From positions 1 through 64,000 of the forward strand of contig VIIQ02000112.1 in assembly GCA_007449985.2 (NCBI GenBank): a DNA stretch of 64,000 nucleotides. The letters run 5' to 3'. The notes beneath the pieces were generated by a model that was given only the letters and a program-made list of their open reading frames with translations, was not told the DNA's origin and did not search any database. The translations under genes were made by a program, and so were the position numbers. The stretch is from Desmodesmus armatus (taxonomy: Eukaryota; Chlorophyta; Chlorophyceae; Sphaeropleales; Scenedesmaceae). This document shows, one piece after another, positions 57,671 through 64,000 of this stretch. Position 1 is the stretch's first letter. Each line of letters starts with the position of its first letter.

Positions 57671-59476
57671 TTACTGTGGGATGGCACTCCGCAGGCTGCG
57701 CGCCAGCTGCTCCATGTCCTGCAGCCCCTGCTCGGGTGTGGCCGCATCTCCCAGCGCCCGCACCAGCGCACTGCCGCAGATGACACCCTCCGCACCCCAG
57801 TCCACGATCTGCTTTGCGTGTGCTGGCTCGCTCACACCAAAGCCGACTGCCACAGGCTTGTCTGTGACTTGGTGCAGGTTGTCAACCAGCTGCTCCACGC
57901 GCGTCTGCACTGAAGTGCGCACACCAGTCACACCCGTCACGCTGACAAGGTAGACGAAGCCTTGGCTGAGCTTGGCAATCTCTGCCATACGTGACTTGGG
58001 GGTGGTGGGGGTGGTGAGAAGCACCAGCTCGATGCCGACCTTTTCACAGGCTGCCCTGATGGTGACGGTCTCCTCCAGGGGGAGGTCTGGCACCAGCAGG
58101 CCTGTGTAAAGGAGCGAAGCAGGCAGGGCTCAGGGTAACAGCAGCAAGTTACATGCATGTGATGGCACAACATAGCCTGGCCAACAGCGATCACGGCCCG
58201 ATCACCACGCAACAAAACCACCAAAGGACCAGACCCCTAAGTCAGTGCCAGGGTTGAAAGAAGGTCTGGGTGCAAAAGATGCACTGGGAAGACTGACTGG
58301 CTCATTGACACAGCCAAGCCACTGCCCAGCTAGTGTGCTGGCCTTGGCCAGTCGCTGCTGCTGGATGATCACAGGCATGCTGCACTCCTCAGTCCTGGCA
58401 CGCTGCACTGCTCAGTCCTGTCCAGTCCTGCACCCCACCTGCTGCTCCTGCAGCCTTGATCTGCTGGCAGAACTTGTCCATGCCGCGCCTGATGATGGGG
58501 TTGTAGTACGTAAACAGCACCAGGGGTGCGTTGAGGGTGGGGGACACCTTGGCTACCATGTCAATCACCCTGTCCAGTGTGGTGCCCTTCTGCAGGGCGC
58601 GTGTGGCTGCTGTGTGGATGGTGACGCCATCAGCCAAGGGGTCCTGCGGTGCCACACATGCAAAAAGATTCACCAGTCAGTGGGATTTCCACTGGTTTGG
58701 ATATGAGGTAATGTTTGCACACAGCAGGAGTGGGTAGCTTGAGCACCGGTGTTGCGCAGGGAGCGGCTGACGAAGCAAGGCAGTCAGCACAGCCACTGCA
58801 GGACTGTGCTGGACCCTACTACTGCACTACTTTGCGGCAAGAGGCTACTGCAAAGCTGGTTGTTATGTCAAGGTGCCAGGTGCACTGCACCTGCTGCCCT
58901 CTCATGTGTGCTGAGCAAGGCTGACACTGCACCATGGGGTGCGTGCCTTGCGGTGGAGTCGATCAGCGCTGCTCTGTGCTGGGGCTGTGGCAAACCCTAG
59001 AGCGCATCCAAGCTCAGGCTGCTAAGGGCATGATCAGTGAGTGCAGACTCACTGAGTAGGGGACGCCCAATTCAATGACATCAGCTCCTGCCTCATCCAG
59101 TTTCTTGAGTGCAATTGCTGTTGTGTCCAGGTTGGGGTCTCCAGCGACCAGGAAAGGGATGAAAGCCACCCTGCAGCATCAATTGAAGGCCTGATGATCA
59201 CAGCTGTATTTCGGGACACTTTTCACCTGCTGCTACATGAATGAGCTTCCATGACTGCCCCAGGGGGATCAAGTGAGCAACAGCACAAAGTATTGTGCTA
59301 CTGCTGCTGCTGCCAGCTCACTTCTTGCCAGCCTTCATCTCAGCCATGCGTCCAGACACAGACTTAGTAGCAACTGCAGCAGTGTTGTGCACAGTGAAGC
59401 GCCCACGCACGGTCGTGGACCTGACAGGCCTGGCGCCCCTGAGGCATCGACCACTGTTGAGTGCTGCGACCTGCAT
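57671..59476 (-). CDS. TSA1: Tryptophan synthase alpha subunit, plastid-targeted
   Basis: Four exons: 59476-59322, 59170-59053, 58643-58439 and 58101-57671, giving 302 residues with closed phases. The first 40 or so residues are a plastid-type leader, poor in acidic residues ([20 protein letters not shown]). The (beta/alpha)8 barrel follows: [31 protein letters not shown] with the catalytic Glu and Asp (Salmonella E49/D60 equivalents), [44 protein letters not shown] and [12 protein letters not shown]. The enzyme cleaves indole-3-glycerol phosphate to indole and glyceraldehyde-3-phosphate, and passes indole to the beta subunit. It acts in stromal tryptophan synthesis. All conserved residues I can check are intact. 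It is divergent from RPL12 across about 1 kb. Confidence 0.96.
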
Positions 59477-60484
59477 GTTGGTGCCTGTTGGTATCAGAGA
59501 GGCTGGATTTAATAATTGAGAGAAAACGAATGCAGACAGATGGGTGCAACGCCTTGGATCAATTCAAGTGTTTGGACGTTGCTGTGCCCTGGTTACAATG
59601 GTTGCCCCGTTATTTGGCCTGGTCTGGTCTGCCAGAGAAGAGGGAGACAGCTTGCACGCATTAATAAGCCGCTGTGCACCTCCCCACACCAGCACTCCAC
59701 CCAGGCTAGCTATAGGTGCCACACGGTGCTACAGAACACTGACAAAGTGTGCAGAGACCGCTTGGCATGCCGTGTATCGAAGCGGCGTGTGTATTAAGAA
59801 CCCCACATTTTGCATTTGCATGTGGGTGTGTTTGCTGACCACGTGCAGACAGGGTTGAGCTGTGACACCTGCAGGGGTAGATGGGCTCCCAGTGGGCCCC
59901 CCTTCGGGTGCTGAATGCCGTGAAGCCAGCAGCAGAGCCAGCAGGTGGTGGCCTGATGAAATGGTGCAATCTTGGAAAAGGGGCTTTGGCAAGTGGGCAA
60001 AGCACTCCCCTGGCCGCGGACGCAATCCACTCACATTCTCTTTATCGCCAGACAAGGCCAGACAAGCATGCAGGTCTGTCAGTCACTGAGTGCTAGCGTA
60101 CTGTATGTACTCTGTGACTTAGTGGCTGATGTGGTCTGACTGCACCCGACAACCTGGTTGCAAATGACGAGGGATATGCACGACTCACCTGTCTTGCATG
60201 ATAGATGCGCCAGCTACAGCTGATGCCCCCCCCCCCCTCCTCAGGGTTGGGGCTGCATCCACCCAACATACAGAGATGAGCACGTTGCAGCCTGAAAGCA
60301 AGAGCAACAGCCTTCCAGACAGAAATCCAGTGACTTCAGCCCAACACACAATGGAGAGACGCGCTGTGTGTCTCAGGGTTTGGTGGCTGGGTTTTGGACA
60401 GGGAATGGCAGAAGGCAGCGAACGGACACCAGCTCGGTCTCTTTCCACGCACATTAGGCAGCACTTGTCTAAAAGACAGACAAG
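59477..60484. promoter_or_regulatory. Divergent upstream region, TrpA / RPL12
   Basis: 1,008 bp between the two start codons with no supported exon. A C run lies at about 60226-60237. It must hold both promoters; individual elements were not recognised. Confidence 0.45.
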
Positions 60485-63117
60485 ATGGTGAGTGCGTGCT
60501 GCAGACGCCGTCGTTTTTGTTTTCTGCTGGACCGATGATGAACTGTGCCTGACGTCTCGCCGTTCCTGACTGCCTGTTGCTTACAGCCTCCCAAGTTTGA
60601 TCCCAGCGAGGTGATTGAGGTGTTCGTGCGCGTCACCGGTGGTGAGGTTGGCGCAGCCTCTTCCCTCGCCCCAAAGATCGGTCCCCTGGGTCTGTCTCCC
60701 AAGAAGATTGGAGAAGACATTGCCAAGGAGACCGCAAAGGACTGGAGGGGTCTGCGTGTGACTGTCAAGCTGACAGTGCAGAACAGGCAGGCCAAATGCT
60801 CGGTGGTGCCCTCTGCAGCCGCACTGGTCATCAAGGCCCTGAAGGAGCCAGTCAGGGACAGGAAGAAGGTGCGTTACTTGCTCCCTGTGACGTTTCTGTG
60901 GGCTTTGCAGGGCTGCCAGGGCAGCAGCAGGAGCACCCAAGCCTGCAGTTGGATAGCAGCAACAACAGCAGCAGCAGCGGTTTCAGCTTGCTATCTGGCA
61001 GCTGCCTATGCAGCCCTGCTGGAGGGCTGTGCTCGCGGTAAACTGTCAGACGACGTGCAAGCTCTTCAGGGGCCCAGGTCAAGCTCGCGTATGCGTGTAG
61101 GCATGGCAGCAGCTCTGATTACAACGAGGCCAGGTCTTTTGCCAGCAGTTGGGGCTGCAGCAGCATACAAGCGGACCCAACCAGCATGTTCGAGGCCCTC
61201 TTCCACCAACCAGAAAAGGGGTGTAGCAGCAGCAGCACGCGGCGTTGGCTGTGTGGCTGCCTTGTGGCAGCTGTACAGGCACCCAGCAGCGGGCACCCAG
61301 CTCACAAGAAGCGCTGTATGGACAGCTCAGGGGCAGCTCATCAGGGGCATATCTTACTGCAGCAGGCGTTGCAGAGCAGCTGCTGGCAGGCAGACAGGGC
61401 AGCTTCACACAGCAGCAGTTGCCCTACAGCAGCAGCCCGTGGCAGTGCGCAGCAGCCAAGCATGGGCGCGCCTGGCTGTGCCCTTCTTCTAGCGCGCAGG
61501 GCCTTGGCTGTGCTGCACCACCACGGCACAGCACAGCGAGGCTTCTGCATGTTGGTCAAGCAGAAAGGGTGCCAACGGGCAATAGCATCACAGCATGCGC
61601 ACACAAGGGCCCCCTTGTGCCTTCAGTTGGGGTCACCGTTGATCTACCGGCTTGCAATATGCTGCCGCTGCCGCAATATGCAGTTCCCTCCCTCCCTCCC
61701 TGCCTTCTCTGCAGTCTCCCTGCTTGCCTCCTGTCTCACCGTGCCTCCTTCCCTCCATGCCCCCCCCCTTCCCTGCCTCCCTGCCTGTCTGTTCGTCCTA
61801 CAGGAGAAGAACATCAAGCACAGCGGCAACATCACCATGGACGACATCATTGAGATTGCCCGTGTGATGCGTCCCCGCAGCTGCGCCAAGAGCCTGGCAG
61901 GCACCTGCAAGGAGATGCTGGGCACAGCTCAGAGCGTGGGCTGCACAGTCGACCACGAGCACCCACAGAAGATCATGGAGAAGGTGCGCAGCAGGGGGGG
62001 GATTGAGAGAGGGAGGCTGCAGAGGGAGAGGGTGATGCAGGGGTCACTGGGCCAGGGCGGGGGGCACAGGGCCAGGTGTTGCAGGGAAGGGGGGGGGGCA
62101 GAGGGAGATGGTGCTGCAGGGAAGGGGGGTGGAGCAGCCCCGCATGCACGGGTGGATGAGGTGGTCAGCAGCACAAGAGGTTTGGGGTGAGAGGTTTGGA
62201 TTTGAGCAGTGGATCAGCAGCTGAGCCCCAGGGGGGGGGGGGTGTCAGATGGACCAGGTTGCAGAGAGCCTCTCTGGGGTGGAGCTGACCAGCTGTGGGT
62301 GCAAGAGGGGGGGGGTCGGAAGGAGAAAAGAGTTGGTGGCAAGACAATCGCGTACGGGCACGACAGCAGCAGTTGGGGTGTGGTTGTGACAGACACAGCC
62401 CAGGTGGGTGGGGCAGCAGCAGTGAAACACAGAGCAGTGGTGCCACACATTGTCTTGTAAGACTGTGCAGAGCGGCCTGCTTATGCCTTTGGCCAGCAAT
62501 GGGACCAGTGGGGCGCATGCCCCATCAGCCTCCGGAGGCGAAGTCACACCACATGTGGGTAGGTGGGTGCCTTGGGGGGATCGATCCCACCCAATGCACC
62601 CACCTACCCACATGTGGTGTGACTTCGTGAAACTGCAGCGGCAAGCAATGCCTCTGCATTCTTGGAGCTTGCTGTGTTATGGCTTGCTGGGCCTGCTGGC
62701 ACCCTGCTTTTCTGAGAGTGTTATGGTTGGGACAGAGGGGTGATGTGCCAAGTCGTGGATTGGCAGCAGGCTTGCTGGTTGCCGGACCTGCAGCTGGTGT
62801 GGTTGTTTCATCACAAGGTGCCGCGACTAGGATTGCGGTGCTAGTCCTTGGTTGGCCCAGAAAGTGAAGAGTGGCCGGCCGTCATACCTTGCCACCTGCT
62901 GCCACCTGGCAACACAGCACAGCAGCAGCTGTGCCCCACTGCTGCCAGGTGGCCGTGCACCAGTGATAGGTACTTGGGAACAAGGTTGCCTACATTTTTG
63001 GGAACACTGTTGCATACAGTCCATTCTCTGACTATTTCATGCACCGTGCTGTTGCTGCTGCTGTGCTGCTGTGTGTTGCAGATCGACAACGGCGAGATCG
63101 AGGTGCCCTCTGCTTAA
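60485..63117 (+). CDS. RPL12: 60S ribosomal protein L12 (uL11)
   Basis: Four exons: 60485-60487 (the ATG alone), 60587-60868, 61804-61983 and 63082-63117. They give 166 residues, the normal eukaryotic length. The protein reads [80 protein letters not shown] and [16 protein letters not shown], ending IEVPSA. uL11 sits at the base of the P-stalk beside the GTPase-associated rRNA and helps recruit translation factors. Splitting the start codon from the rest of the frame by an intron is common in ribosomal-protein genes and may aid expression control. Intron 2 (935 bp) is CAG-rich. Intron 3 (1,098 bp) is G-rich in its first part and contains an 89-bp near-palindrome. Confidence 0.97.
62539..62627. 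repeat. 89-bp near-perfect palindrome in RPL12 intron 3
   Basis: Arms 62539-62570 and 62596-62627 are exact 32-bp reverse complements (CGAAGTCACACCACATGTGG at the left end). The 25-bp centre is itself nearly palindromic around GGGATCGATCCC. No target duplication is obvious. A weaker hairpin (GCCACCTGGCA / TGCCAGGTGGC) lies at about 62900-62953. Confidence 0.9.
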
Positions 63118-64000
63118 GCAGGCGTTGCGCAGGCAGTAGCAGCAGCAACACCAGCTGCAGCAGTGGAGGCAGCTTGTGCGTGGTGTTGAGCAGGCTGGAC
63201 AGCAGCTGCAGGCGCAGTTGTATGCTAGCCCTCTCTGTAACACCCTCTTACTCTCTGTTCAGCTGGCAACAGCAGTGGGTGGGGTTTTGACTTTGGATGC
63301 AGCCATCTGCCTAGCCCAGGACGTCTCTCAGCAGTAGCAGCAGTGGGTCTAGCAGCTGCATGGGTACCGCGCGGGGAGGCAAGTGCCACACAGGTGCACC
63401 GAACAGGGGCGTGGATGAGCACGGCGAAGGGTAGTCTGACCGCAGAATACATATCAACCTCGAATCGTGCTGCACGCACAACGTCACCAGCAGTGGCTTG
63501 CTACCTCAGTCAGCCCTTCTTGCTGCATGGCATCCAGGAGCATCAATTGGATGGTGCCATGCATGGCATTGGCAGCACCTCCATCTGTTGGTCAAACCAG
63601 CCGTAAAGGGCCAAAAGCTGGCACAACGCATAGCTGAAGGCGTGTGGAGCATAGAAATCCTGAAAAGTCGGGGAGCAGGTGCTTGCACGGCCATCTTGAG
63701 GCTGCTTACCTCCAGCTGCCACCTGCTAGTTTGTTCAAACATAGCTACAGCCTGTCATTCTGATGCACTTCACACGCGCGTACCAGTGCTGCTCCGTCAA
63801 GAGAAGATAATTCTGCACAGTCTTCCTCTACGCTGGTCTTTCTTGTTGTTGCATCAGGTGACGAAACAGTGATCACAGATCACCACCAGCGACTCACAGT
63901 GATCGAGGCCAACCATGAGGTGGAATTTACAAGCGCTGTCGATACATAAATTTTTGTAGCGGGCTGAGCTGTGGCAGTCCGACATGCACAAAGTAGACTT
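63118..64000. other. RPL12 3' flank
   Basis: TGTAA at 63236-63240, 119 bases after the stop codon, is the likely poly(A) signal. Beyond it I see no supported gene up to the window end. Confidence 0.55.

Noticed and set aside
60545..61492. 315-codon frame including RPL12 exon 2
   Set aside because: Only the exon part is coding by homology; the rest is intron, kept only as a low-interest observation.

Overview
This window is nuclear DNA from a photosynthetic eukaryote, most likely a chlorophyte green alga (Chlorophyceae-like; the genus cannot be fixed from the sequence alone). The evidence is intron-dense genes with GT-AG introns that mostly end in TGCAG, moderately GC-rich codon use, TGTAA poly(A)-type signals after several stop codons, an FtsHi-like sequence, a tryptophan synthase alpha subunit with a plastid-style leader, and a Twinkle primase-helicase of the plant/protist kind. 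There are no prokaryotic operons, CRISPR arrays or tRNA/rRNA genes.

Layout, left to right: a frame-disrupted FtsH/FtsHi-like 3' end (+, about 0.4-2.3 kb); a CWC16/CCDC130-type splicing factor (+, 2.9-5.7 kb); a 19-exon NPF (NRT1/PTR) proton-coupled transporter (+, 6.1-13.3 kb); a WDR5-like seven-repeat WD40 protein (-, 15.6-18.1 kb), divergent from an intronless dolichol-phosphate mannosyltransferase DPM1 (+, 18.4-19.2 kb); a 12-exon LETM1-like membrane protein (-, 21.0-26.1 kb); a 255-residue EF-hand-like protein (-, 27.1-28.7 kb), divergent from a Twinkle primase-helicase (+, 29.2-35.0 kb); a 552-bp hAT-like non-autonomous transposon (35.7-36.3 kb); two paralogous single-RRM proteins (+, 37.0-38.7 and 44.8-46.4 kb), separated and followed by gene-poor T/G-rich blocks; a dynamin-like protein with stalk, PH and GED domains but no GTPase domain that I can find (+, 50.3-56.6 kb); plastid tryptophan synthase alpha (-, 57.7-59.5 kb), divergent from 60S ribosomal protein L12/uL11 (+, 60.5-63.1 kb).

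The genes are mostly unrelated housekeeping genes: splicing, chromatin, ER glycosylation, organelle DNA replication, membrane traffic, amino-acid synthesis and translation. They do not form a functional cluster. The only shared context is local: three head-to-head pairs (WDR5/DPM1, EF-hand/Twinkle, TrpA/RPL12) that may share promoters, and one dispersed gene duplication (the RRM pair). Exon models for ten genes were built by hand, and every splice phase closes except in CCDC130 (one frame break), the FtsHi-like remnant, and the 5' ends of Twinkle, RRM copy B and the dynamin-like gene.

I did not find a convincing undescribed multi-gene system. The most notable items are small mobile or structural elements (a hAT-like MITE with an 8-bp target duplication, a family of (TAG)n-tailed repeats, a short insertion with a 15-bp target duplication, two long perfect intronic inverted repeats), duplications that copy or end at splice sites, and the apparently GTPase-less dynamin.
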